The notes under the pieces were generated by a model. That model was not told where the DNA came from, did not search any database, and saw only the letters and a list, made by a program, of their open reading frames with translations. From NCBI GenBank assembly GCA_012512335.1, contig JAAZEK010000519.1, forward strand, positions 1 through 7,802: a DNA stretch of 7,802 nt, read 5' to 3'. Position 1 is the first letter of the stretch, and the number at the start of each line of letters is the position of its first letter. The DNA is from Clostridiales bacterium (GTDB lineage Bacteria > Bacillota > Clostridia > Caldicoprobacterales > DTU083). The position numbers were made by a program, and so were the translations under genes. This document shows, piece by piece, positions 1 to 6,755 of the stretch.

Positions 1-536
1 ATTGTGCTCAGGCCCATTTTGCTTACTAGGAAAGGGTCTTCGCCAAAGCTTTCTTCAACCCTTCCCCATCGTGGATCCCTTGCCAAATCCAAATCCGGTG
101 AATTGGACAAATTAGTTCCCACAGAACGAGCCTCTTTAGCCCCAGCTTCAGCAACTTCCTTAACCAGCTCCGTATTCCATGTGCTTCCCAATCCTATTAC
201 CTGTGGAAAAATTGTCGCATCTGGACTTAGGTATCCATGCAAGGTTTCTCCAACTACAATTGCAGGTATGCCTGGTTTTGTATTGTTTATAATATAGTCC
301 TGTATCTCTCTGATTAATTCAATGTTTCTTTCAGGGCCAAAACGCAAATCCTGAAATCCACCTATGCTATAACCATTAAAGGCTTTATCCGCCTTTTCCT
401 TTGAAAATCTGCCTTCATCATCAATAAATAAACTGCTCGGTATCATTCCCATCTGCCATACTTTTTCCTCAAGGGTCATCTGAGAAATCAAATTTTTAAT
501 CTTGTTTTCGATTTCCTCATTGTAATGCTTGTTCAA
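1..536 (-). CDS. Glycoside hydrolase family 3 beta-glycosidase, N-terminal part (cut by window edge)
   Basis: This is the first 178 codons of a GH3 exo-acting beta-glycosidase (beta-glucosidase or beta-xylosidase type), which removes terminal sugars from oligosaccharides by a retaining mechanism. Residues 151-168 read LARDPRWGRVEESFGEDP, the hallmark of the N-terminal barrel domain. IPAIVVGETLHG (90-101) and FPQVIGLGSTWN (110-121) are the usual preceding strands, and the opening helix contains MTLEEKVWQMG. The nucleophile aspartate and the second domain lie beyond the window. The start is TTG at 536: AGGAGG sits 8 bases upstream (550-545) and an in-frame TAG lies within that ribosome-binding site, so no upstream start is possible; the next ATG (Met20) would cut off the conserved helix. 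No signal peptide is seen, so it is probably cytoplasmic. It lies 46 bp after the ceramidase-like gene and is probably the fourth gene of the operon. Family assignment is firm; substrate is not. Confidence 0.93.
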   Translation of the reverse strand, partial: MNKHYNEEIENKIKNLISQMTLEEKVWQMGMIPSSLFIDDEGRFSKEKADKAFNGYSIGGFQDLRFGPERNIELIREIQDYIINNTKPGIPAIVVGETLHGYLSPDATIFPQVIGLGSTWNTELVKEVAEAGAKEARSVGTNLSNSPDLDLARDPRWGRVEESFGEDPFLVSKMGLST

Positions 537-582
537 GGCTGTTACCTCCTATGCGACAATATTTCTGCTAACAAATTCTTAG

Positions 583-2040
583 TTAACTCCACATATCATT
601 TATAGTGTCCAGGGTAACCTCCACCAGCTTATCTCCGCTGTCAGGACCGCAGGTTGTTGAAGCAGGTTTGCTACTGTAGGATCCGCCAGCTATGGCTGCT
701 TCTGTAGGTAGATAGCCCCCCGCTCCATTTGAAAGCTGGATAACAAAGGTTTGTTCTGATTTGGAACGAGCTTTAATTCGCATACCATATTCAGTGAACA
801 GCTCAAAGGGATTGGTTGCAATCGCTATGTTACCAAGTCTAATAACATGCATATGAAACCTAAATACATCCGTCTTTTTCTGCATATCGTATCTTTTCAA
901 TACTCCCTGTGGTTCGAATAGATATACAACATCCTTCATTGTCATAGGATTTTCAGGAGAAAATTTAGCTGTATAATCGTCGATCAGCTTACGTGCCTCC
1001 TTATAATCCTCTTCTGTTACCTTTCGAATTGGAAGCTCCATATCTATAATTTCGTGCTTGAATACTGGGTTATTATCAATATAATTGCGGGCCTTTTTAT
1101 ACCCTCTAGCTACACAATCTGCAATTCGCTGTGCAATATCCTCACATTCCAGCGCCATATCAAAGTTGCGTAGAACCTCTCCTGTTTGTCCACCCCATAA
1201 CTTAAAGGTCTTCTTATTGTTCTTGCTCAATCTCACTAAATCCAGAGGATTTTGATCACCGCCAGCCCCACAAAGTGAGAGTACATAGACATTTCCGAAT
1301 TTTTCTCTAATTGCATTGCGAGTTGGTGCCCAATAATCAGCAGTGGTGAAGCAGTGTAACTCATATACCTGGGAAGGACAGGGAATATTCACTGCAACTC
1401 CTGTCAAATCACCGTTTAGATCCCAGGTGTAAAGCATGTCGGCAGTATGATCAGAAGTTCCCTCAAAACCCTTAAATGACGGGTCATCACATACTCCATA
1501 CATAACTGAACGCTTTTGACCGTTTTCTTCGAATACAGGGCGACGGTTAAATGCAACAGCAGCATAATCTTGTGCATAGCTGATACCACCAGGTTTTCTA
1601 GTTTCCCATGCCTTGTTGACAACCTCACTTAGCTTTTCAACTAAGAAATCTTCAGCTTCATCACCGTAAAAAATGTCGTCAGGTACATCAATCTTGGGCA
1701 TAATTTCTTCGGGAATAAACTGATTAATTCTTGTTTCTCCGAAGCTACTGGAATTGTGGGTATGGGTTACGCTAAACGACAATTTGTATATATCCAGCCC
1801 TTCGGTTCTTGCCAGACTCTTCTTAAGCTTATCTATAATATTCCCACGTATTCCTGTCATGTCTGCAGACAGTAGTATTGCTTGCTCATTACCATTCTCC
1901 AGCACAAGTGCTGTCGCTGTAATTGGATCATGTACATATTGTGAAACTCTTTGATACATTTGACCAGCATTGAATATGGGTCTGTCTGGTGTAATATTTA
2001 TCTGGGACCAACCGACATTAATCCATCTTTGATTTGGCAT
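583..2040 (-). CDS. Neutral/alkaline non-lysosomal ceramidase-like protein
   Basis: A 485-residue protein resembling the N-terminal domain of neutral/alkaline ceramidases, zinc amidases with a characteristic histidine motif. Visible family features are: an opening GWSQINITP strand (10-18); TATALVLENG and ILLSADMTGI (41-64); the metal-site-like THTH at 92-95; ELH at 227-229; GAGGDQNP at 258-265; ATNPFELFTEYG (408-419); and a C-terminal LSNGAGGYLPTEAA (436-449) followed by GGSYSSKPAST. It is shorter than secreted ceramidases and has no signal peptide, so ceramide is an unlikely substrate for this cytoplasmic copy. Such relatives are often named ceramidase in genomes without biochemical support. 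Its place between GH28 and GH3 genes suggests removal of an acyl, amide or ester group from a sugar, but that is inference. An AGAGG element precedes the ATG by 5 bases. The gene follows GH28 by 62 bp with no terminator between them. Confidence 0.82.
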   Translation of the reverse strand: MPNQRWINVGWSQINITPDRPIFNAGQMYQRVSQYVHDPITATALVLENGNEQAILLSADMTGIRGNIIDKLKKSLARTEGLDIYKLSFSVTHTHNSSSFGETRINQFIPEEIMPKIDVPDDIFYGDEAEDFLVEKLSEVVNKAWETRKPGGISYAQDYAAVAFNRRPVFEENGQKRSVMYGVCDDPSFKGFEGTSDHTADMLYTWDLNGDLTGVAVNIPCPSQVYELHCFTTADYWAPTRNAIREKFGNVYVLSLCGAGGDQNPLDLVRLSKNNKKTFKLWGGQTGEVLRNFDMALECEDIAQRIADCVARGYKKARNYIDNNPVFKHEIIDMELPIRKVTEEDYKEARKLIDDYTAKFSPENPMTMKDVVYLFEPQGVLKRYDMQKKTDVFRFHMHVIRLGNIAIATNPFELFTEYGMRIKARSKSEQTFVIQLSNGAGGYLPTEAAIAGGSYSSKPASTTCGPDSGDKLVEVTLDTINDMWS

Positions 2041-2102
2041 ATCATCCTCTTCTTTCTATTATCTAATTCAGATCGTTTTATTCACTATTAATGCATACAT
2101 TT

Positions 2103-3662
2103 TTAGTACAGATTACCTGTTTCAATAATATCCACATCAACATCTAGAGCTCTAGTTGCTTCTGACAGATCATTATCAATGCATTTCACTTGAGTATCAA
2201 CCAAAGAATCTTCAACCTTTAGGAATGTATGTGTTCCCTTTTCTGCCTGACATCCCTTCAGCCTTATGTCATCTGATGATTTGCATCGAAAGGCTGCCCC
2301 TATATTATCTTTTGGCTGACGCAATTTCACATCACTAAACTCTATGTCCGAGCTTTTGTCAATGAAAATTCCATCCCTCCAAACTGATGAGGGTTCATCC
2401 CAATGAATGTTAACATCCTTGAACACTATATTTTTCAAGTTTCTACCATAGAAAGCACATGGCATAGCTGGAGTGCCCCCCTTACCGTGGTATCCGAATA
2501 AAGAAAGGGGCTCTGGAAACTCATCTACATATGAACAATTTTCTGTTCCGCCATATATCTTCCAGTCCACATTATTAAATTTTATGTTCTTTATTGGTAC
2601 CTCTGGTTCCCCAATGATTTGCGCTCCAGCCCATGCCTTTATTCTAAAGTTTGAAAAGCTTATATCCTTAAGATATGCAGGGGGAGTAGCCTCATTTCCT
2701 GAATTAATTTGAAAGGGTATCAGGGAGTCAATAGTAAAGTTCGAGAAATGTATTTGTTGAATGCCAGCGCCGTGTAAGGAACGAGTTGAATAACGTAATA
2801 TCATGCTTATGGCTGTACGAGCTTCGCTTATCACTATGTTATCAAATCTGCAGTTTCGAATATTGCCATCCCCTACTCCTATTCTAAATGCGCAGGTAGG
2901 AGTACTAAGTACGCAATTAGTGACAGTCACATTTTCTGATATCATAGCGTTCTTTCCTAATCTGCGTTTGTTAGCACGTACTGTAATACAATCATCACCA
3001 GAGCGGATTATGCAGTCGCTTATGGTGACATTACGGGAGCAATCAACATCGATTCCATCTCCATTTGGGGTTGCTGCATGGTTTATAATGGTTAGTCCCC
3101 TAATGTGAACGTCCTCACATCCCAGCATAAACAAGTTCCAATAGGTTGAATTAATTAAAGATATGTTTTCTACATTTATTCTTTTACAGCGGCAAAGAAA
3201 TACCATTTGACCTGGCCGCCATGAAGTAACAGGAAAATTTCCCCGTTTAAACCAATAATCCGATGTATCCCTCTCTTTGTCCAAATCCCCAAAGAATCGA
3301 GAGGAGTTTCCGTCTATGGTACCTGTTCCTGTTATCGATATGTTTTCCTGACAATAGCCGATTATCAAATGGGCACCAGTTACGTTCTCCGTTGAAAAAA
3401 CATCATTCTCGGGAAAAACGTCATCTGAATTATAATCCTCACGGTCAGGACTACCTAGTATGGTAGCTCCTGCTGATAAATGAAGCTCTACATGACTTTT
3501 TAAATATATGGTACCGCTTAAATATGTACCGGATGGAAATACTACAGTTCCACCGCCTGCTAATTCACATGAATCAATGGCTCTTTGAATAGCTTGAGTA
3601 TCCTTCGTTACACCATCTCCAGCTACTCCAAAATCATACACATTATAATATAGCTGCTTCAT
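2103..3662 (-). CDS. Glycoside hydrolase family 28 (polygalacturonase-fold) protein
   Basis: A 519-residue right-handed beta-helix protein of the GH28 pectinase family, which hydrolyses alpha-linked galacturonic acid or related pectic backbones. The N-terminus YNVYDFGVAGDGVTKDTQAI (6-25) and GGGTVVFPSGTYLSGTI (36-52) are typical. NGDGIDVD (200-207) and SGDDCI (221-226) supply the conserved aspartates D202, D223 and D224. The usual GHG and RIK motifs are not seen: STPTCAFRIG (253-262) stands where GHG is expected and RTAISMI (282-288) where RIK is expected, so its activity may differ from standard polygalacturonase. A C-terminal helix extension makes it longer than simple polygalacturonases. 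The chosen ATG at 3662 has GAGAGGTGAG just upstream; a longer in-frame reading to 3713 would code through a repeat element and lacks such a site. No signal peptide is visible, implying action on imported oligosaccharides. Confidence 0.92.
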   Translation of the reverse strand: MKQLYYNVYDFGVAGDGVTKDTQAIQRAIDSCELAGGGTVVFPSGTYLSGTIYLKSHVELHLSAGATILGSPDREDYNSDDVFPENDVFSTENVTGAHLIIGYCQENISITGTGTIDGNSSRFFGDLDKERDTSDYWFKRGNFPVTSWRPGQMVFLCRCKRINVENISLINSTYWNLFMLGCEDVHIRGLTIINHAATPNGDGIDVDCSRNVTISDCIIRSGDDCITVRANKRRLGKNAMISENVTVTNCVLSTPTCAFRIGVGDGNIRNCRFDNIVISEARTAISMILRYSTRSLHGAGIQQIHFSNFTIDSLIPFQINSGNEATPPAYLKDISFSNFRIKAWAGAQIIGEPEVPIKNIKFNNVDWKIYGGTENCSYVDEFPEPLSLFGYHGKGGTPAMPCAFYGRNLKNIVFKDVNIHWDEPSSVWRDGIFIDKSSDIEFSDVKLRQPKDNIGAAFRCKSSDDIRLKGCQAEKGTHTFLKVEDSLVDTQVKCIDNDLSEATRALDVDVDIIETGNLY

Positions 3663-3685
3663 AAACTCACCTCTCTCATATCGAG

Positions 3686-3764
3686 TGAACTCGTTTTGTC
3701 TCTGGCAAAACATCGAGGATTCAGATGGAGTAGAGTCTCCATCTGAATTAATAAGAGTGAACGC
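3686..3764 (-). repeat. 79-bp dispersed repeat, copy B (inverted relative to 5570-5648)
   Basis: Read on the minus strand, this segment aligns without gaps to plus-strand 5570-5648 with 62 of 79 positions identical. The best-kept blocks are CCATCTGAATCC, CGATGTTTT and ACGAGTTCA. It lies in the leader between the isomerase-like gene and the GH28 gene, ending 23 bp before the GH28 start. Differences fall in all codon positions and an in-frame reading changes many residues, so the conservation does not look protein-coding. It may be a short mobile or structured intergenic element; I do not recognise the family. Confidence 0.75.
3719..3748 (-). other. Perfect 12-bp stem-loop in the GH28 leader
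   Basis: ATTCAGATGGAG (3719-3730) and CTCCATCTGAAT (3737-3748) are exact reverse complements around a 6-nt loop. No U-run follows in the direction of transcription, so it is not a classic intrinsic terminator. A second small stem follows in the RNA (GTTTTG/CAAAAC around a 7-nt loop) and then CGAGT/ACTCG just before the GH28 ribosome binding site. Possible roles are mRNA stabilisation or processing that sets different levels for the isomerase and the hydrolases; this is inference. Confidence 0.7.
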
Positions 3765-3786
3765 GCCCTCAGTTACTTTTCACACC

Positions 3787-3885
3787 AAAATAATAAATAA
3801 TATGGAAGCCTTTGCAAGAAGGATAGTCAACCGCTTTAGTTTGATTCGTGATTGCAACAGCGACTGGAATATATTTATTATTTTA
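3787..3885. mobile_element. MITE-like element, short copy
   Basis: A 99-bp AT-ended element whose termini are inverted repeats: it starts AAAATAATAAATA and ends TATTTATTATTTTA, and the symmetry continues inward imperfectly, with TTGCAA present on both arms. Its right arm 3833-3885 matches 6951-7003 at 50 of 53 positions, and its left arm matches 6794 onward with small indels. It lacks the central part of the other copy. It abuts the stop codon of the isomerase-like gene with no gap. There is no coding capacity and no clear target duplication. A weak promoter-like TTGCAA-16-TATTAT (3817-3790, minus) lies in the left arm and could help drive GH28. Confidence 0.7.
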
Positions 3886-5241
3886 TCAAATCACTTCAAT
3901 ATCCAGCAGTTTACAGAAATCCTTTAATACCGCTGTATTGTCTCCGTATGTTACTATATAGTGCTGACTCATCACTTTTTGAGCAAAATCGTCTACAGCT
4001 GTGTCTAAGATAACCTCAAGACTAGGTAGCTGAGGTGATGGTTGATCCCAACCTACTTCCTCCCAGCTCCTTGGCTCTACTGCTTCACCAGTAACTATAT
4101 GCATGGTATACTTGTCGCCTGTGTAGCCTAATCTTGCAAGCGTAACCCTTCCTGTCCTTACTTTAGAAACGTTCAGCATGCTTTCATTTAGCTTTCCAAA
4201 GCTTGAGGGTAACACCTTTAATGAACCATCTATCACTTCAAAGGGAACATAATCTGGCACACCAATTAGTAGTCTGTCAGGCATAAATTCATAAAATTCC
4301 ATATATGCACTTATTTGTCCAGTGGAATAGCCAGTAATTAATTGAGTTACAGCTCCCAAGGTGTCGTTTTCTGGTACAGTATATTTACCCAGCTCATTAG
4401 CTATAAGCATAAAGACTAATGCTGGCGGGAAATTTAATAGCTTTTTCATTCCATCAACGTCAATTAGTGAAACTGCATCGTAATGGGATTCCTCTATTTT
4501 TTCCTTTATTGATAAATAGATTTTAGCACCATAGTGAAGCGATTCCCTATTTGGTTCCTTTTGAAAGTCCCATTCCTTTAGTACTTTTTCTACAATAAGG
4601 TCTACTTCTTCATCCTTGATATGATCCATTTTCTGTACTATTTCTAACATTTCAAAGAATTCAACCTCAACACCTAGCTTAGCTTTTAAGGATACACCTT
4701 CAAACATAGTTCCATAAAGTCGCATATCTCGGAAACCCATCTGACCTACCTTGCTTCTTTTCAGTCTGGAAATTGTGGTTGCAGCCTTTGCGAATGAAAT
4801 AATTTCTTCTATTTTGGAGTCCGAATCAGGGAAATCGTATACATACTTAAACTTATAACCCATATCCTCCATTGGTTTTCTAATTGCAGTGGTTCCTGCC
4901 TGGGATGCGGTAGTAGACAGCTTACCGTAGTCATTTCTGCTGTTTCCAGCCAAACCCCAAAGAACCATAGGCTTCTCTTTGAATTCACTAATTACACGGA
5001 TAACCGTATGGGAGGGTATCCAGCCAGTCAAACAAACAATTAAGAAATCAAATTCTTCTTTTTTCAAATCCCTAATTGCTCTTAGTGCTTCCTCGCCTTT
5101 TTCATCATCAGTAACTGACCCGGTGGTAACTAGACTGAAACCATTTTTTTCAAGTAACAGCTTTGTTTCAGCTGTCTTTTGATCTACCACTTCTCTTGGA
5201 GTGTTGACCTCTCCAAACCCAACAAATCCTGCCCTAAACAT
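3886..5241 (-). CDS. L-fucose/L-arabinose isomerase-family protein
   Basis: A 451-residue protein of the L-fucose-isomerase-like group, metal-dependent aldose-ketose isomerases acting in the cytoplasm. The N-terminal Rossmann-like domain begins RAGFVGFGEVNTPR (3-16) and includes FDFLIVCLTGWIPSHTV (64-80) and PMVLWGLAGN (91-100). GFRDMRLYGTMFEG (169-182) is a family-typical linker. Candidate metal and catalytic residues are D261 (SLIDVDGM), E291 and D293 in ENDTLGAVT, and H427 in SQHYIVTYGD near the C-terminus. Its length fits these relatives, which are shorter than the classic roughly 590-residue FucI. The ATG has AGGAG 8 bases upstream (5254-5250). It is the first gene behind the predicted promoter at 5446-5474. 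Sugar specificity cannot be read from the sequence; in this operon a deoxy or pentose sugar from pectin side chains is plausible. Some relatives have no proven isomerase activity. Confidence 0.85.
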   Translation of the reverse strand: MFRAGFVGFGEVNTPREVVDQKTAETKLLLEKNGFSLVTTGSVTDDEKGEEALRAIRDLKKEEFDFLIVCLTGWIPSHTVIRVISEFKEKPMVLWGLAGNSRNDYGKLSTTASQAGTTAIRKPMEDMGYKFKYVYDFPDSDSKIEEIISFAKAATTISRLKRSKVGQMGFRDMRLYGTMFEGVSLKAKLGVEVEFFEMLEIVQKMDHIKDEEVDLIVEKVLKEWDFQKEPNRESLHYGAKIYLSIKEKIEESHYDAVSLIDVDGMKKLLNFPPALVFMLIANELGKYTVPENDTLGAVTQLITGYSTGQISAYMEFYEFMPDRLLIGVPDYVPFEVIDGSLKVLPSSFGKLNESMLNVSKVRTGRVTLARLGYTGDKYTMHIVTGEAVEPRSWEEVGWDQPSPQLPSLEVILDTAVDDFAQKVMSQHYIVTYGDNTAVLKDFCKLLDIEVI

Positions 5242-5439
5242 GCTACACTCTCCTTTTCACTAAATCGAATTGATAATCAAATAGTATACTTTTAGTTAAA
5301 TCTTATATAATCTTCATGTAATTTCTTGAGTTGTCGCAGCTAATACTATGATAGTTTTCGAAATAATAAGTTCTAATCGCTTTGTCGTAAAATTTATAGA
5401 CACTATCAAGCTTACTGCCTCTACCTTAATAACGTTTGT
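5242..5439 (-). other. Long untranslated leader of the isomerase-like gene
   Basis: About 198 nt separate the predicted transcription start near 5439 from the ATG. I see no gene and no riboswitch I recognise. It holds one TTTCGAAA palindrome (5356-5363), the ribosome binding site at 5250-5254, and a second TATACT box (5288-5283) with a poor -35, which might be a minor promoter. The 404-bp stretch 5242-5645 has no coding region; the rest of it holds the promoter, two more palindromes, a stem-loop and a dispersed repeat. Confidence 0.5.
5356..5363. promoter_or_regulatory. TTTCGAAA palindrome, candidate LacI-family operator O1 (downstream)
   Basis: An 8-bp perfect palindrome with central CG, in the leader about 80 bp after the predicted start of the isomerase operon. 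Its centre is 125 bp from that of the 5479-5490 palindrome, close to twelve helical turns, which would suit looping by a tetrameric or paired repressor. The role is inferred from recurrence at both promoters. Confidence 0.45.
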
Positions 5440-5445
5440 ACTGGA

Positions 5446-5474
5446 AGTATATTATATGTATATGCTATTGTCAA
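5446..5474 (-). promoter_or_regulatory. Sigma-A-type promoter for the isomerase/GH28/ceramidase-like/GH3 operon
   Basis: On the minus strand a perfect -35 TTGACA (5474-5469) is followed after 17 bases by -10 TATACT (5451-5446), placing the start near 5439. A 12-bp palindrome lies 4 bp upstream of the -35. This is the strongest promoter-like sequence I see in the window and it faces the isomerase-like gene. Confidence 0.75.
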
Positions 5475-5478
5475 GAGT

Positions 5479-5490
5479 TATTTCGAAATA
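5479..5490. promoter_or_regulatory. TATTTCGAAATA palindrome, candidate LacI-family operator O2 (main)
   Basis: A 12-bp perfect palindrome with central CG, the best of the five related sites. It abuts the -35 box of the operon promoter, so a bound regulator would contact or exclude RNA polymerase. LacI-family operators are typically palindromes with a central CG. Binding by the neighbouring regulator is inferred. Confidence 0.6.
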
Positions 5491-5520
5491 CACCCATGTA
5501 TTATATTGTTAAACAATTCA

Positions 5521-5528
5521 TTTCGAAA
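5521..5528. promoter_or_regulatory. TTTCGAAA palindrome, candidate LacI-family operator O3 (upstream)
   Basis: An 8-bp palindrome whose centre lies 40 bp, about four helical turns, upstream of the centre of the 5479-5490 site. The pair at the regulator promoter has nearly the same spacing (41 bp). Confidence 0.45.
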
Positions 5529-5548
5529 CATGTTTATCCTACGTCAAG

Positions 5549-5573
5549 ACTCCCACTTCTATAAGTGGTGAGT
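5549..5573 (-). other. Stem-loop downstream of the regulator gene
   Basis: A 10-bp stem (arms 5549-5558 and 5563-5573, one bulged base, 4-nt loop) with CCACTT/AAGTGG at its core. In the regulator's reading direction it lies 73 bp after the stop codon. It is followed by TCTTGACG rather than a U-run, so it would be a weak intrinsic terminator at best. Its shape also recalls the subterminal hairpins of IS200/IS605-type element ends, but no transposase remnant is present here. It overlaps the start of the 79-bp repeat by 4 bp. Confidence 0.5.
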
Positions 5574-5648
5574 TCACTATTATTAGTTCTGGTGGAGTCG
5601 AGCATCCATCTGAATCCCCGATGTTTTACCAAAGGCAGTACGAGTTCA
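5570..5648 (+). repeat. 79-bp dispersed repeat, copy A
   Basis: This matches the minus strand of 3686-3764 at 62 of 79 positions with no gaps. The stem-loop that is perfect in the other copy is largely kept here: TCCATCTGAAT pairs with an upstream arm using G-U wobbles and one mismatch, so some differences preserve pairing. Its end overlaps the regulator's stop codon by 3 bp. The two copies face each other around the isomerase-like gene. Confidence 0.72.
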
Positions 5649-6662
5649 TTTTAAGCTTTTCACTGACTTACGAACAACCAGCGTAGGCGGTAAAACAACA
5701 TTTTGTATGACCTTGTACTCTGGTGATTCAATCTTTTTAAATAGCAATTTTACAGCGATTCTCGCCATTTCTTCTGCAGGTCCAGCTACACTTGTGATTT
5801 CTGGATTGTAATAGGCTGTAACACTTATGTTGTCTATACCTATCATAGATATATCCTCGGGCACATTACGACCTGAGTCAGTAATTGCTTTAATTGCACC
5901 AACAGCAATGTTATCGTAGGCGCTTAGGATGGCAGTAGGTAGATTATCTTCTTTAAGCATGTCAGTCATTAAGTCATAACCGCATTTTTCAAATCTTTCC
6001 TCACTTACCCGAATCCACTTTCTATTCATCTTTATATTGTTCGCCTGGAGAATTTCTATAAATGCTTCTAACCTAGCATTGGATAGTTCATCACCGATAT
6101 AACCGATATCTGTATGCCCCAGTTCTAGCAAGTGATCAATTGAAAGCTTGATACCGTATTTATCATCAATTCTTATGCAATCATGTTCTTTTGTGCCTGA
6201 ATTTTGCGCAATGACGACTAGAGGAATAAAGTTATCACCGTTTTTTAGCAGGCTGATAGTATCCCCAATTTCCAAGCTTTCTGTTATAAAGATGATACCC
6301 TTTACATTTGATTTAAGAAGACCTTCTAAATACTGGCCTTCGTTCTTACTATCAAAATCCGTAAAACCAATAATACAATAATAACCCTTCTTTCGCATTT
6401 CTTTGGTTATCATATTGACTATTTCGGAATAGTAACTACTGGTAATTTCAGGGCATATAATCCCTATGGTATTGAGACTATCTTGTTGTTTTGCTTTGTC
6501 TTTTCTGTTATCTTGTATCACATATTTATAGTCTAACTCGTCTGCGATTTTCCTAATATTTTTCATTGTTTGCTTGTTAATATCGGAGCTACCCCTAAGC
6601 GCTTTTGAGACTGTAGATACATTCACACCAGCGATTTTTGCAATATCCTTTAAAGTTGCCAT
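5646..6662 (-). CDS. LacI-family transcriptional regulator
   Basis: A 338-residue sugar-responsive DNA-binding regulator. The helix-turn-helix is DIAKIAGVNVSTVSKAL (6-22), at the extreme N-terminus as usual, followed by INKQTMKNIRKIADELDY (28-45). The effector domain starts near 65 (NTIGIICPEITSSYYSEIV) and carries the family blocks HLLELGHTDIGYIG (177-190), AILSAYDNIAVGAI (244-257) and VPEDISMIGIDNI (267-279). The hinge is atypical: YKYVIQDNRKDKAK (45-58) replaces the common PNxxARxL form, so the leucine that normally wedges into the operator centre is not apparent. The ATG at 6662 is the only start that preserves the HTH; its ribosome binding site (GTGGGCG) is weak, hinting at low expression. 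It is divergent from nothing here, being co-directional with the operon it probably controls. TTTCGAAA sites at its own promoter suggest autoregulation. Confidence 0.95.
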   Translation of the reverse strand: MATLKDIAKIAGVNVSTVSKALRGSSDINKQTMKNIRKIADELDYKYVIQDNRKDKAKQQDSLNTIGIICPEITSSYYSEIVNMITKEMRKKGYYCIIGFTDFDSKNEGQYLEGLLKSNVKGIIFITESLEIGDTISLLKNGDNFIPLVVIAQNSGTKEHDCIRIDDKYGIKLSIDHLLELGHTDIGYIGDELSNARLEAFIEILQANNIKMNRKWIRVSEERFEKCGYDLMTDMLKEDNLPTAILSAYDNIAVGAIKAITDSGRNVPEDISMIGIDNISVTAYYNPEITSVAGPAEEMARIAVKLLFKKIESPEYKVIQNVVLPPTLVVRKSVKSLK

Positions 6663-6710
6663 ATTGTTCGCCCACTTTCTCTAATAGTTAGGTATTATAC
6701 TAATACTTCT

Positions 6711-6739
6711 ATTTTATCGAAAATTGCATTAATTTACAA
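6711..6739 (-). promoter_or_regulatory. Predicted promoter of the LacI-family regulator
   Basis: On the minus strand TTGTAA (6739-6734), 17 bases, then TAAAAT (6716-6711) gives a start near 6704 and a leader of about 42 nt. An alternative TATAAT lies slightly downstream but its -35 is poor. An imperfect operator-like site overlaps the spacer and -10. Confidence 0.6.
6712..6723. promoter_or_regulatory. Imperfect TTTCGAAA-like site overlapping the regulator -10
   Basis: TTTTATCGAAAA is a 12-bp near-palindrome with central CG and one mismatched base pair (6716/6721), related to the four TTTCGAAA sites. Sitting on the -10 and spacer, it is well placed for simple repression of the regulator's own gene. 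Confidence 0.4.
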
Positions 6740-6755
6740 GTGGTAAATATAATTT

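Noticed and set aside
4..297. Plus-strand open frame of 97 codons at the window start
   Set aside because: It is antisense to the GH3 catalytic domain, whose minus-strand reading shows clear family motifs.
3663..3713. Upstream extension of the GH28 gene to an ATG at 3713
   Set aside because: The extra 17 codons lie in the dispersed repeat, and a good ribosome binding site sits directly before the ATG at 3662, where the conserved domain begins.
5242..5439. Riboswitch in the long isomerase leader
   Set aside because: No conserved core of a known riboswitch class is recognisable and no terminator-antiterminator pair is seen.
5549..5648. Right end of an IS200/IS605 element with its guide RNA
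   Set aside because: The hairpin shape is suggestive, but there is no TnpA or TnpB remnant and I cannot confirm the cleavage motif, so it is left as a stem-loop plus dispersed repeat.
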